Assembly (NCBI RefSeq): GCF_000225825.1
Contig: NZ_AGBX01000001.1
Location: forward strand, 124,001-188,000
Direction of reading: 5' to 3'
Length of the DNA stretch: 64,000 nt
From: Brachybacterium squillarum M-6-3
GTDB taxonomy: Bacteria > Actinomycetota > Actinomycetes > Actinomycetales > Dermabacteraceae
Within the stretch, counting starts at the first letter, position 1. The number at the start of each line of letters is the position of its first letter. This document shows, piece after piece, positions 9,453 through 16,683 of this stretch. Made by a program: the position numbers and the translations under genes. Under the pieces are notes generated by a model, which was given only the letters and a program-made list of their open reading frames with translations, did not search any database and was not told the origin of the DNA.

Positions 9453-9890
9453 TCAGGGGGCGGTGGCGGTGAGCGTCTCGCGGCAGCGGCTGCAGCGACC
9501 GCGGAAGACGACCTCGGCGACCTCGATCTCGAAGTCGTGGTCCTCGGCCGGGGTCAGGCAGGGGGCGTGGCCGACGGTGCAGGGCACGTCCTCCAGCCGG
9601 CCGCACTCGGTACAGACCAGGTGGTGGTGGTTGTCGTGGCGGTGCAGCTCGTAGCGCATGCTGCGACCGCCGACGGAGACCCGACGCAGGATCTCGGCAT
9701 CCGTCAGGGCGTTGAGGATGTCGTAGACGGCCTGGCGGGAGACGGTGCCGAGACGGTCGCGCACGGCCTGGGCGACGGACTCGGCGTCGGCGTGCGGGAG
9801 CTCGGAGACGACCTCGAGGGTGGCCAGCCGGGGCGCGGTCACGCGCAGGCCCGCATGGCGCAGGGCGGAGGCGTGGTCGAGGCTCGGCAT
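9453..9890 (-). CDS. furA: Fur-family repressor (FurA/CatR type)
   Basis: Metal-dependent repressor of 145 aa with an N-terminal winged helix (LRVTAPRLATLEVV, then SRQAVYDILNALTDAEIL) and a C-terminal dimerisation domain. Metal ligands visible are the HDNHHHLVC cluster, CTEC and CSRC. Its place directly before catalase marks it as the peroxide/iron sensor of that operon. The start codon lies six bases after a -10-like TAGGGT with no ribosome binding site, so the mRNA is probably leaderless, as described for mycobacterial furA. Confidence 0.93.
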   Translation of the reverse strand: MPSLDHASALRHAGLRVTAPRLATLEVVSELPHADAESVAQAVRDRLGTVSRQAVYDILNALTDAEILRRVSVGGRSMRYELHRHDNHHHLVCTECGRLEDVPCTVGHAPCLTPAEDHDFEIEVAEVVFRGRCSRCRETLTATAP

Positions 9891-9896
9891 GGCCCG

Positions 9897-9930
9897 ACCC
9901 TACCCCATCTATCTGGACTCACTCAAGAAA
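9897..9930 (-). promoter_or_regulatory. furA promoter with FurA-like operator
   Basis: On the minus strand, TTGAGT (9926-9921) and TAGGGT (9902-9897) are separated by 18 bases. Overlapping the -35 is tcttgagtgagtccagat (9928-9911), close to the mycobacterial FurA operator core CTTGAcTnAtTCCAGA as I recall it. This suggests autoregulation of furA-katA. Confidence 0.6.
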
Positions 9931-10016
9931 ACGTCCTCATCCAGGAGCGTGCCCGGCGTGTCCACAGCGACCTCCTGCCCTGGTGGTGCCCGACTGGTCC
10001 GGTTTAGCCTGCATCC

Positions 10017-11267
10017 GTGTCCGCTCGTCCCTCGCCCCCGCCCGCGGAGCTCTTCGCCTCCGCGACGGTGCCGCGCCTGGACAGCTGGCTCGCGATCACC
10101 CTGGTGACCCTGCTCCTCCTGCTGGGCACCGTGCCGGTTGCCGAGGGGGTGGGGCCGGCCGCTGTGCTCGAGGCGGTGGTGCTGAGCCTCGCCGGCGGCC
10201 TGGCGCTGCGGCGCCCCGGCACCGCCTCCGTGGTGATCGCCGTGGTCCTCACCCTCGCCCTGCTGGTCGGCCCGGCGGTGGGCAGCGCCGGGATGCTCGC
10301 CGGACCCATCGCCGTGGCGGCCACCGCCGCGAAGGGCCGGATGCCCCTCGCGCTCGGCACCGCCCTGTGGCAGGTCGCCGCCTCCGTCGCCGGGATCCTG
10401 CAGTCCGGCACCGCGACCGACAACATCCTCGCCCAGATCACCATCTGGGTGCTGCTCCAGGTCACCGCCCTGCTGGCGGGCGCCTGGGGCCGGGAGCTGA
10501 TCCGCTCCGCCGGCCGGGAGCGCACCCGCCGCATCGAGGACCTCGCCGAACAGCGCCGGGCGATCGCCCGCGAGCTGCACGACACCGGGGTGCGCTCGAT
10601 GGCGCAGGTGGTGATGCTCGCCGAGACCGCCGCTCACCCGGGCCGCGAGCTCCGCGCCCCGGGCCGGCACGCCCCCACCACCAGCGAGGCCGCCGCCCTG
10701 GCGCGCATCTCCTCCATCGCGCGGGACGGCACCGAGCAGATGCGGGAGCTGCTCGAGGAGCTCCGCCGCCGCACCTCCGCCGGGGAGTCCCCCGTCCCGC
10801 CGTCGCCGGCGAGGGCGGGCTCGCTGATGCAGCGCTCCCGGGACCGGCTCCGCGAGGAGGGCTTCGACGTGCAGCTCTCCACCGAGGGATCGCTGGACTC
10901 CGTCAGCGGGCCCCAGCCCCTGCTGGCCCGCTGTCTCGGCGAGATCGAGGCCAACGTGCTGCGCCACGGCGAGCGCTCCTCCCCCGTGGCGATCCTGCTG
11001 GAGGTCCGCAGCATCGCCGAGGCCGCCCCGATGATCGAGCTGGCCGTCCTCAACGGGGTGATGCGCAGCGACCGCCGTGGCCGTGACACCCCCGAGGACC
11101 TCCCCGGTGGCGTCGGCCTGCTGGGGATGGGTGAACGCCTCCGCGAGGTCGGCGGCCATCTCACCACCCGTCGCGAGGGCGACACCTACCTCACCCGCGT
11201 GCTGATCCCGGCCGCCGTTCCCCGGTCCGTCCCCGGCGTCGTCGCACCCCCCAGGAGCACGGCATGA
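10017..11267 (+). CDS. Sensor histidine kinase, NarL/DesK type (HisKA_3)
   Basis: Membrane sensor kinase of 416 aa. The first 160 residues contain about five hydrophobic segments with little outside them. The phosphoacceptor helix is QRRAIARELHDTGVRSMAQV, with the histidine followed by Asp. The N box is EIEANVLRHG and the G box GVGLLGMGERL. The motif after the His (TGVRS) is unusual for this class. The GTG at 10017 lies six bases after TAGCCT with no ribosome binding site, so it is probably leaderless. Its stop overlaps the response regulator start by four bases. Divergent from furA. Signal unknown. Confidence 0.88.
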   Translation: MSARPSPPPAELFASATVPRLDSWLAITLVTLLLLLGTVPVAEGVGPAAVLEAVVLSLAGGLALRRPGTASVVIAVVLTLALLVGPAVGSAGMLAGPIAVAATAAKGRMPLALGTALWQVAASVAGILQSGTATDNILAQITIWVLLQVTALLAGAWGRELIRSAGRERTRRIEDLAEQRRAIARELHDTGVRSMAQVVMLAETAAHPGRELRAPGRHAPTTSEAAALARISSIARDGTEQMRELLEELRRRTSAGESPVPPSPARAGSLMQRSRDRLREEGFDVQLSTEGSLDSVSGPQPLLARCLGEIEANVLRHGERSSPVAILLEVRSIAEAAPMIELAVLNGVMRSDRRGRDTPEDLPGGVGLLGMGERLREVGGHLTTRREGDTYLTRVLIPAAVPRSVPGVVAPPRSTA

Positions 11268-11971
11268 GCACGCCCACCTCGACCGACACCGTCCAGGTGC
11301 TGATCTGCGACGACGACGCGATCGTGCGCGAGGCCCTGACCGGGGTGCTCGCTCGCGAGGAGGGCATCGCCGTGCGCGCGGCCGTGGGCACGGGCGAGGA
11401 GGCCCTCGCACTGATCCCCGGCGGCGTCGACGTGGTGCTGATGGACCTCACCCTGCCGGGTCTGGACGGCCTGGCCGCCACCCGCCGGGCCGCCGCCGAG
11501 CACCCCGGGGTGCGGGTGCTGGTGCTGACCACCTTCGGCACCGACGAGCAGATCCGCGAGGCCATCGCCGCCGGGGCCGTGGGATTCCTGCTGAAGACCA
11601 CCCCCTCGGCGGCGCTGGTGGCCGCCGTGCGCGGGGCGGCGGAGCGGGCCGGCACCCTGCTCTCCCCGGAGATCGCCGAGCAGCTCGCCACCGGTGACGG
11701 GGTCGACCCGGGCGCCGGCGAGGCCCCGGTGGACGCGGAGACCCTGCAGACCCTGCACCTCAGCGAGCGGGAGCGGGAGGTGCTGGCCCTGGTGTGCGCC
11801 GCGGAGCCCAACGCCCGGATCGCGAAGGCGCTGATGCTCTCGGAGTCCACCGTGAAGTCGCACCTGTCCTCGCTGATGGCGAAGCTCGGCTGCGCCTCCC
11901 GCCTGCAGCTCGCGCTGCGGGCCTTCGAGCTCGGCCTGGTGCCCGCCCCGCGCCCGGGCCGGCGGGGCTGA
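11264..11971 (+). CDS. NarL/LuxR-family response regulator
   Basis: Cognate regulator of the preceding kinase, 235 aa. The receiver domain shows the acidic pair in LICDDDAIV, the phosphorylatable Asp in VLMDLTLPGLDG, and the conserved Thr and Lys (LTTFG, LLKTT). The C-terminal LuxR helix-turn-helix is LSEREREVLALVCAAEPNARIAKALMLSESTVKSHLSSL, split here only for description. ATGA overlap with the kinase and AGGAG upstream show translational coupling. Target genes unknown. Confidence 0.92.
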   Translation: MSTPTSTDTVQVLICDDDAIVREALTGVLAREEGIAVRAAVGTGEEALALIPGGVDVVLMDLTLPGLDGLAATRRAAAEHPGVRVLVLTTFGTDEQIREAIAAGAVGFLLKTTPSAALVAAVRGAAERAGTLLSPEIAEQLATGDGVDPGAGEAPVDAETLQTLHLSEREREVLALVCAAEPNARIAKALMLSESTVKSHLSSLMAKLGCASRLQLALRAFELGLVPAPRPGRRG

Positions 11972-11974
11972 GCC

Positions 11975-12226
11975 TCAGTTCGTGGTGGGCTGCAGGGTGC
12001 TGGGGCCGCGGGTGGAGCCGTAGAGCGTCCCGCGTCAGGTGACCGTGCGACGGACGTCGATGGTGACGCCCGGGCAGGTGGAGACGGCGACGGCGGGGCG
12101 GGCCACCGCGGCCAGCGCGACGGCGGCGGCCCAGGCGAGGGTGCGGGCCAGCCGGCGGCGGCTCAGGACGGGGCTCGCGCCGGGGGCGGGCTCGAGGGGA
12201 GCAGGCGGAATCGGGTTCGACGACAT
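11975..12226 (-). pseudogene. Small secreted-protein gene with in-frame TGA
   Basis: From the ATG at 12226 (AGG seven bases upstream) the frame encodes 63 aa to a TGA at 12037-12035. There is a Pro-rich start, a Tat-like SRRRLA, and one hydrophobic segment ending ARPAVAVSTC, so it looks like an exported protein. After the TGA the same frame continues for 19 codons (RGTLYGSTRGPSTLQPTTN) to a second stop at 11977-11975. That tail reads like authentic protein, so the first TGA may be a nonsense mutation, for example TGG to TGA. It may instead be just a short 63-residue gene. No family recognised. The insertion sequence starts 123 bases upstream. Confidence 0.5.
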
Positions 12227-12315
12227 CAGGACCTGTCGGTGCTCGGAGGAGACGGCAGCGATCGACGACCTGCGCTCGACCGGACAGTAGACCCAAGCGA
12301 CGCGGGTGGGGAGGT

Positions 12316-12335
12316 ATCGCGGCACACGCCGCGAT
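12316..12335. other. Short perfect hairpin beside the insertion sequence
   Basis: atcgcggc and gccgcgat pair around acac, ending 14 bases before the left end of the insertion sequence. It may be a terminator, or part of the target region. Confidence 0.4.
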
Positions 12336-12349
12336 GGGATCTGCGCGAC

Positions 12350-13797
12350 GGGCTCTTCAGAGTTGAGTGTGTGGTGATGCGTCGAGGCCGCCGGTGATGA
12401 GGAGCATTCGTAGGCGGTAGTGCTCGTAGTTCCGGAAGCCGCGGGCGGTGCGGCGGCCGAGTTCGATGATCCCGTTGACGGCCTCGGTGCCGCCGTTGCT
12501 CGCGCCGTCGGTGTCGAAGTAGGCCAGGAATGCTGTCCGCCAGCGGCGCAGGGTCTTCCCGAGTCGGGCGATCTCGGGGATCGGGCAGGACGGCAGGGAG
12601 GCGATGAGCCTCTCGGCGAGCTGTCGCCCTCGTGCGGGTGTGGGCTGGTGGAACACGTCGCGGAGGTCTTGGGAGCAGTGGTAGGCGACCTCGACCGCGA
12701 CATGATCGGGATGCGCCGCGAACGCGCTGGCCAGCCGAGTCTGCTGGCGCGGGGTGAGGCGTTCGCGCCCCGCGCGGAGGATGTGGCGGATGCCGTAGAG
12801 GGGATCTCCCTTGCGGCCGCGGTGGCCGAGGGTCTCCTGCTGGATCCGGCGGCGAACGTCATCGACCGCCGCCCTGCCGAGCTTGACGATGTGGAAGGCG
12901 TCCAGCACGCAGGTCGCATCTTCGAGCTGGTCATCGATCGCGTTCTTATATCCCTGGAACGGGTCCAGCGTCGCGATCTCGACCTTCCGGCGGAACGTCT
13001 CGCCCCGCTTGTCCAGCCAGTCTCGGTAGGCCTTGCCGGATCGGCCGGGGACCAGGTCCAGCAGCCTGGCGGTGGGGTGGGGTCCTCGGGTCAGGTCGAC
13101 CATCCCGGTGAGCTCCTTCGGGCCGCGCCGGCGCGGGTCCCGGTGGTGCCAGATGTGCTCGTCCACGCCCAGGACCTGCACTCCCTCGAACCGGGACGGG
13201 TCGTTCGCAGCCTCGATCAGGAGTGGTCGGACCTGGGACCAGACCGTGTTCCACGTCGTGCCGAGCTGGCGAGCAAGGCCCTGGATCGTCGCTCCCTCGC
13301 GGCGGAGCTGACCGATCGCCCAGCGGATCGCGCGCGTGCTCAGCAGGCCCCGCGGAGCGCAGACCTCCGGGTCCTGCTCCACGAACGAGACCACCTCGCA
13401 GATGCCCTCGTGGCAGATCCAGCGGCGCTTGCGCCACCGGATCCGCACTGGACGGCCCGCCCAGGGCGCATCGATCACCTCGACCATCACTCGGCCGTGA
13501 CCAGCGGCGATGACTCCGCAACCAGGGCATCCGGCCACTGGATCGCAGGACTCGACCTCGAGCACCAGGCCCGTACGGCCCTTCACCACCGAGGCCAGAT
13601 GGAGGCTGGGGAAATCGAGGAGAAGATCGCAACGGTCGCAGCGGCCGAGCGCGTCAGAGCAGGCGCACGTAGAGTTGGGCATTGTCGAGGTCCTTGAGAT
13701 CAGCGGGGGTAGAAGTCCGCTCATCATCGAGGACCTCGACGTCTATCCCCAGCGACCCGACGCCACCGGCGCGCCCACACTCAACTCTGAAGAGCCC
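12350..13797 (-). mobile_element. ISL3-family insertion sequence
   Basis: Element of 1448 bases with perfect 22-base inverted repeats, 12350-12371 (gggctcttcagagttgagtg...) and its exact complement 13776-13797, enclosing one transposase gene. ISL3 elements normally make an 8-base target duplication. The left flank (tgcgcgac) and the right flank (cgttagcc) do not match, so the element has probably suffered a flanking deletion or recombination since it inserted. Its right end lies inside an antitoxin gene. Confidence 0.93.
12357..13682 (-). CDS. ISL3-family transposase
   Basis: Intact DDE transposase, 441 aa. The N-terminal zinc finger region has CACSDALGRCDRC and later CPGCG and CHEGIC. A helix-turn-helix (ATIQGLARQLGTTWNTVW) precedes the catalytic core with VQVLGVDEHIWHH and ATCVLDAFHIVK. 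The C-terminal block has TEAVNGIIELGRRTARGFRNYEHYR, typical of the family. The ATG at 13682 is preferred over 13727 because AAGGA lies eight bases upstream. No frameshift is visible, so the element may still be active. Confidence 0.95.
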   Translation of the reverse strand: MPNSTCACSDALGRCDRCDLLLDFPSLHLASVVKGRTGLVLEVESCDPVAGCPGCGVIAAGHGRVMVEVIDAPWAGRPVRIRWRKRRWICHEGICEVVSFVEQDPEVCAPRGLLSTRAIRWAIGQLRREGATIQGLARQLGTTWNTVWSQVRPLLIEAANDPSRFEGVQVLGVDEHIWHHRDPRRRGPKELTGMVDLTRGPHPTARLLDLVPGRSGKAYRDWLDKRGETFRRKVEIATLDPFQGYKNAIDDQLEDATCVLDAFHIVKLGRAAVDDVRRRIQQETLGHRGRKGDPLYGIRHILRAGRERLTPRQQTRLASAFAAHPDHVAVEVAYHCSQDLRDVFHQPTPARGRQLAERLIASLPSCPIPEIARLGKTLRRWRTAFLAYFDTDGASNGGTEAVNGIIELGRRTARGFRNYEHYRLRMLLITGGLDASPHTQL

Positions 13798-13954
13798 CGT
13801 TAGCCCATGCCTCAATGCGGTTGGTGAACAGCGGTCGCTCTTCCCAGACGAGGTGCCAAGCCTTCGAGTAGTAGCAGAGCTTCTGCAGCTTCATCGCTGT
13901 CGTCCCGCCCTGTTTCTCCAGGATGTACGACGCGACGTCAAGGACGGTAGCCAT
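13781..13954 (-). pseudogene. Panacea/SocA-type antitoxin (DUF4065), cut by the insertion sequence
   Basis: The ATG at 13954 opens a frame whose first 50 or so residues read MATVLDVASYILEKQGG, then MKLQKLCYYSKAWHL and NRIEAWANG. This is the recognisable start of a Panacea (SocA-like) domain, which neutralises diverse toxins in toxin-antitoxin pairs and is usually 140 to 190 aa. The frame then enters the inverted repeat of the insertion sequence and stops after 57 residues. The expected continuation is not found on the other side of the element at 12349 downwards, so the C-terminal two thirds and any toxin gene on that side are gone. A purine-rich GAGAGG lies upstream of the start. Confidence 0.8.
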
Positions 13955-14098
13955 CGTTCTCGCCTCTCACTCTCGACTCCCGGGGCAGAGATATCCACTG
14001 GCGTCCACACTTTATCCACACCCCGATGTGGACCACTCTAGTCCCTGGAGCGTGGCCTACGCACGCCGGTGCGGGCGCGGTCACGGATAGTGCGGAGC

Positions 14099-14329
14099 TC
14101 AGGTCTGCTGCACACCCGCGGCGCGGAGGATCTTGTAGACGGTGCTCTCGTCCTCGTTGATGAGGACCGCGATGTCGCGCACCTCGAGGCCAGCTGCGCG
14201 AGCGTCGGCGACGGCCTCGCTGCGGCGTCGCGTACTGTCGGTGGTGCGCTCGGTCGGTGATACGGACCCGGCCGAGCGTGCCCATAAGCGGCCGCGAACA
14301 TCGTGCCCAGGTGCGCACCAGTGGCGCGC
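14099..14329 (-). pseudogene. Start-less remnant encoding a C-terminal helix-turn-helix
   Basis: An open frame of 76 codons with no ATG, GTG or TTG before its last third ends RRRSEAVADARAAGLEVRD, then IAVLINEDESTVYKILRAAG. This is a clear helix-turn-helix like the C-termini of resolvases and of plasmid and phage regulators. Without a start codon it is best read as the 3' remnant of a gene that lost its 5' part, or that is frameshifted near 14300. A nearly identical 25-base stretch occurs at 15863-15887 in the same reading frame of the small gene there. Confidence 0.55.
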
Positions 14330-14560
14330 TCACCGTGTCACGTGGCGGAGCACTCAGGTGTGTTCCACGCCAGCGGCGCGTGTACGCGCGACGGTGTCGC
14401 TGCAGCTGCAGCGGAGGACCGGTCAGGCTCACGAGCGAAGGGCGCCCACGTCGTCAAGAGCCTGTGAAGACGCCCAGGGCGGCCCCGTACAGTTCGAATG
14501 GTCGAGGGACCCCTCGACGGTTCGGGGGCCGATGCGACCCCACCTCGACGTTAGGTTCCG
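14330..14560. promoter_or_regulatory. Gene-free region with palindrome before the desaturase
   Basis: No gene recognised between 14330 and the desaturase start. A perfect 7-4-7 inverted repeat, gtcgagg-gacc-cctcgac, lies at 14501-14518, 43 bases before the ATG, where an operator would sit. It could equally be a weak hairpin terminator for a lost gene. Confidence 0.4.
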
Positions 14561-15697
14561 ATGACGCCTACTTCCTTGACTCCCCGGTCTTCACCCGCCC
14601 GTGACGTGCCAGCAGAGCATCCTTCGGCCCTCGACTCCCTGATCGACGCGACCTCGTTCCCGCCGCAGCTTCGCGCCTTCGTGGAGGTCTCCCGGGAGAT
14701 CCGCGCGCTGGGCCTGCTAGAACGCGCCCGGTGGTACTACGTCCTTGTGGCGGCCGCGCTTGCGACCGCACTGCTCGGATGCGCGGTCGCTTTCGTCTTC
14801 CTCGGCGACAGCTGGTTCCAGCTCCTCGTCGCGGCCGCCATCGGGATCATCCTGACCCAGATCGCGTTCGTCGCGCATGAGGCTGGCCACCGTCAAGTTC
14901 TGGCCAGTGGGCGCGCCAACACCCGTCTTGCGCGCCTCCTCGCCGGCACCACCGGCCTGTCCTTCAGCTGGTGGGACCGCAAACACTCCCGCCATCACGG
15001 CAATCCCAACCAGGTGGGCAAGGATCCCGACATCGCCGTGGACACCATCTCCTTCCTCGCCTCCGACGCGGCCAAGTCCCGCGGGATCCTCCGCTGGATC
15101 ACGCAACGCCAGGGATGGCTGTTCTTCCCGCTTCTCACACTCGAGGGGCTGAACCTGCACATGCACAGCTTCCGCCACCTCTTCTCGCCACGGCCCACGA
15201 CCCACCGATTCACGGAGCTCGGGCTGGTGACTGGTCGGTTCGCTCTCCTCGTCGCACCCGCGTTCGTCCTGCTACCGTTGGGGATGGCGTTCGCGTTCAG
15301 CGGCGTCCAGCTCGCCGTGTTCGGCGTGTACATGGGGGCGTCGTTCGCTCCGAACCACACAGGGATGCCCACCGTCGCTCCGGATGCCCGCCTCGACTTC
15401 TTCTCGAAGCAGGTGCGCACCTCGCGCAACATCTCCGGCGGTCGGTGGGCGACGCTCGTGTACGGAGGGCTCAACCACCAGATCGAGCACCACCTGTTCC
15501 CCTCCATGCCGCGCCCGCACCTCGCGAAGGCCCGCCGACTCGTCCGCGAGAAGTGTGCTGCCCTAGCAGTCCCCTACGCCGAGGAGCCCGCACACCGCGC
15601 CTACCTCATCGTGGTTCGACACCTCAACGAAGTAGGCCTGGCGGCCCGGGATCCCTTCACCTGCCCGATCCTCGCGCAGTACCGACCGACGCCCTAG
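14561..15697 (+). CDS. Membrane fatty acid desaturase
   Basis: Di-iron acyl desaturase of 378 aa which introduces a double bond into membrane lipid acyl chains. Three histidine boxes are intact: HEAGH at about residue 107, HSRHHG at about 143, and HQIEHH at about 306. Paired hydrophobic helices lie at about 60 to 105 and 220 to 260. The family includes DesA3-like and linoleoyl-type desaturases; regiospecificity cannot be read from the sequence. An AGG lies about eight bases before the ATG. It sits inside the disturbed islet between mobile remnants, so it may be cargo. Confidence 0.9.
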   Translation: MTPTSLTPRSSPARDVPAEHPSALDSLIDATSFPPQLRAFVEVSREIRALGLLERARWYYVLVAAALATALLGCAVAFVFLGDSWFQLLVAAAIGIILTQIAFVAHEAGHRQVLASGRANTRLARLLAGTTGLSFSWWDRKHSRHHGNPNQVGKDPDIAVDTISFLASDAAKSRGILRWITQRQGWLFFPLLTLEGLNLHMHSFRHLFSPRPTTHRFTELGLVTGRFALLVAPAFVLLPLGMAFAFSGVQLAVFGVYMGASFAPNHTGMPTVAPDARLDFFSKQVRTSRNISGGRWATLVYGGLNHQIEHHLFPSMPRPHLAKARRLVREKCAALAVPYAEEPAHRAYLIVVRHLNEVGLAARDPFTCPILAQYRPTP

Positions 15698-15774
15698 GTG
15701 CGGAGAGACGAGAACTTGGCGACCTCCGTGAGTGCCTCCTCGCTCATCACGCGGTATCGCGGGACGCTCGACAC
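15694..15774 (-). CDS. Possible 26-residue ORF
   Basis: GTG at 15774 with a good GAGGAG five bases upstream; it encodes 26 residues containing VMSEEALTEVAKFS. It converges with the desaturase and overlaps its stop. It could be the last gene of the small-gene run to its right or a truncated gene. No family recognised. Confidence 0.3.
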   Translation of the reverse strand: MSSVPRYRVMSEEALTEVAKFSSLRT

Positions 15775-15797
15775 GTTTTCTCCTCTCACGCGAGCTC

Positions 15798-16040
15798 CTA
15801 GGCCCCGTCAGGGCAGTGCCGACGGAGCTCGGTGATGCTGGCCGCCGCGAGGGCTGCGAGGCCGTCGCCGACGCCCTCGCTGCGGCGCTGCAGCATGACC
15901 TCGCGCTCGTGAGCGTTGTCGTCGATCTGCTCGCGTCCATTGCGGAGCGCGTCCTGCGGCTGGTCGCTGTCCACGGCTCTCCCGGTGGGCTCGGCGGTCT
16001 GCTCGGATCTTCGCAGGCTACGCGGCTGGATCAGCCGCAC
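15798..16040 (-). CDS. Hypothetical protein of the small-gene operon
   Basis: Hydrophilic protein of 80 aa from a GTG at 16040 that overlaps the preceding HTH gene by 23 bases. The middle is Asp/Glu/Arg-rich (REQIDDNAHEREVMLQRRSEGVGD). The RRSEGVGD stretch lies in a 25-base DNA segment that matches 23 of 25 bases of the HTH remnant at 14203-14227 in the same frame, suggesting shared ancestry. Function unknown. Confidence 0.45.
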   Translation of the reverse strand: MRLIQPRSLRRSEQTAEPTGRAVDSDQPQDALRNGREQIDDNAHEREVMLQRRSEGVGDGLAALAAASITELRRHCPDGA

Positions 16041-16239
16041 GCGTCGAGCCGCCGCGTCCGGGCGAGCCCGGGCGGGCCGCGTTCCACTGGTCCACCGTCT
16101 CGGGAAGCCATCCCATGGTCCCGCGGCCGCTGGCGCCGATGACGACGTCCGGCTCCGGGAGGGTGTACCGGGACAGGGTGGGCACCTTGACGCCGATCCG
16201 CTCTGCGAGCTCGGTGCGGGACAGGTAGACCGTGGTCAT
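16018..16239 (-). CDS. AlpA/excisionase-like helix-turn-helix protein
   Basis: Small DNA-binding protein of 73 aa. It starts MTTVYLSRTELAERIGVKVPTLSRYTLPEP, a MerR-like winged HTH of the AlpA/Xis type found beside integrases and in actinobacterial plasmids, followed by DVVIGASGRGTMGWLPETVDQWN, the usual wing and WxxxTVDxW ending. The last 14 residues are disordered. Its ATG overlaps the stop of the upstream 53-residue gene (ATGA), so it is translationally coupled. There is no integrase gene nearby, which suggests an element remnant. Confidence 0.72.
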   Translation of the reverse strand: MTTVYLSRTELAERIGVKVPTLSRYTLPEPDVVIGASGRGTMGWLPETVDQWNAARPGSPGRGGSTRAADPAA

Positions 16240-16397
16240 CGTCGGGCCCGGTGGGCAGCGAGGCTGACGCCGACGGCCGCAACGGTGATCGCGCCGGCGG
16301 CGATGGCCCAGCCTGTCAGCCCGGAGGCTGCAGCCCAGGCGGTCAGGGCGGAGGCTGCGATGGCGAGCCACGTGGTGGAGATGGTCCTGTTCTTCAT
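16236..16397 (-). CDS. Small predicted membrane protein (53 aa)
   Basis: The ATG at 16397 encodes a basic start (MKNRTISTTW), two alanine-rich hydrophobic stretches (LAIAASALTAWAAASGL and GWAIAAGAITVAAVGVSLAA) and a basic end HRARR, so probably two membrane helices. ATGA overlap with the HTH gene downstream shows one operon. Small two-helix proteins of this kind occur in actinobacterial conjugative plasmids (spread proteins); that link is inference. Confidence 0.55.
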   Translation of the reverse strand: MKNRTISTTWLAIAASALTAWAAASGLTGWAIAAGAITVAAVGVSLAAHRARR

Positions 16398-16469
16398 GTC
16401 CGGTCGCGTGGGATGCTTGCCAGGCGGGCGGCCCCGGGGTACTTGCTCTACTCCGGGACCGCCTCGCGC

Positions 16470-16577
16470 TCACTCCTCGTCGTCGTCCTTGCGGATCGTC
16501 GCGATCAGGTCGGCTGTCGCTTTGACGAGTGCGGCGGCCGCGGCGATGACGGCCGCGATGCCTGGCAGGTGTTCCAT
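16470..16577 (-). CDS. Micro-protein (35 aa), first gene of the small-gene operon
   Basis: ATG at 16577 with a very strong GAGAGGAGGAAG ribosome binding site. The product has one alanine-rich amphipathic helix (IAAVIAAAAALVKATADLIATI) and an acidic tail RKDDDEE. Strong translation signals and the promoter directly upstream argue that it is real. It could be a small membrane-active peptide; no family recognised. Confidence 0.5.
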   Translation of the reverse strand: MEHLPGIAAVIAAAAALVKATADLIATIRKDDDEE

Positions 16578-16603
16578 GCTTCCTCCTCTCTTCGGTTATG
16601 GCT

Positions 16604-16634
16604 CTACTGTACATCAGTAGTTATGCCTCCGCAA
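16604..16634 (-). promoter_or_regulatory. Promoter with palindromic operator for the small-gene operon
   Basis: Minus-strand -35 TTGCGG (16634-16629), a 17-base spacer and -10 TACAGT (16611-16606). A perfect palindrome ctactg-tacat-cagtag (16604-16620) covers the -10 box, a typical place for a repressor site; the AlpA-like product downstream could be the ligand. Confidence 0.6.
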
Positions 16635-16683
16635 GGGGTAGGGCCGACTCCATGGCCCCATGGCTCACGCATCATGCTCGGAC

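Noticed and set aside
10017-10019. An upstream start for the kinase
   Set aside because: The promoter-like hexamer directly before this GTG and the overlap with the furA promoter region leave no room for a longer protein.
12420-13697. Plus-strand frame of 425 codons over the insertion sequence
   Set aside because: Antisense to a transposase with clear family motifs.
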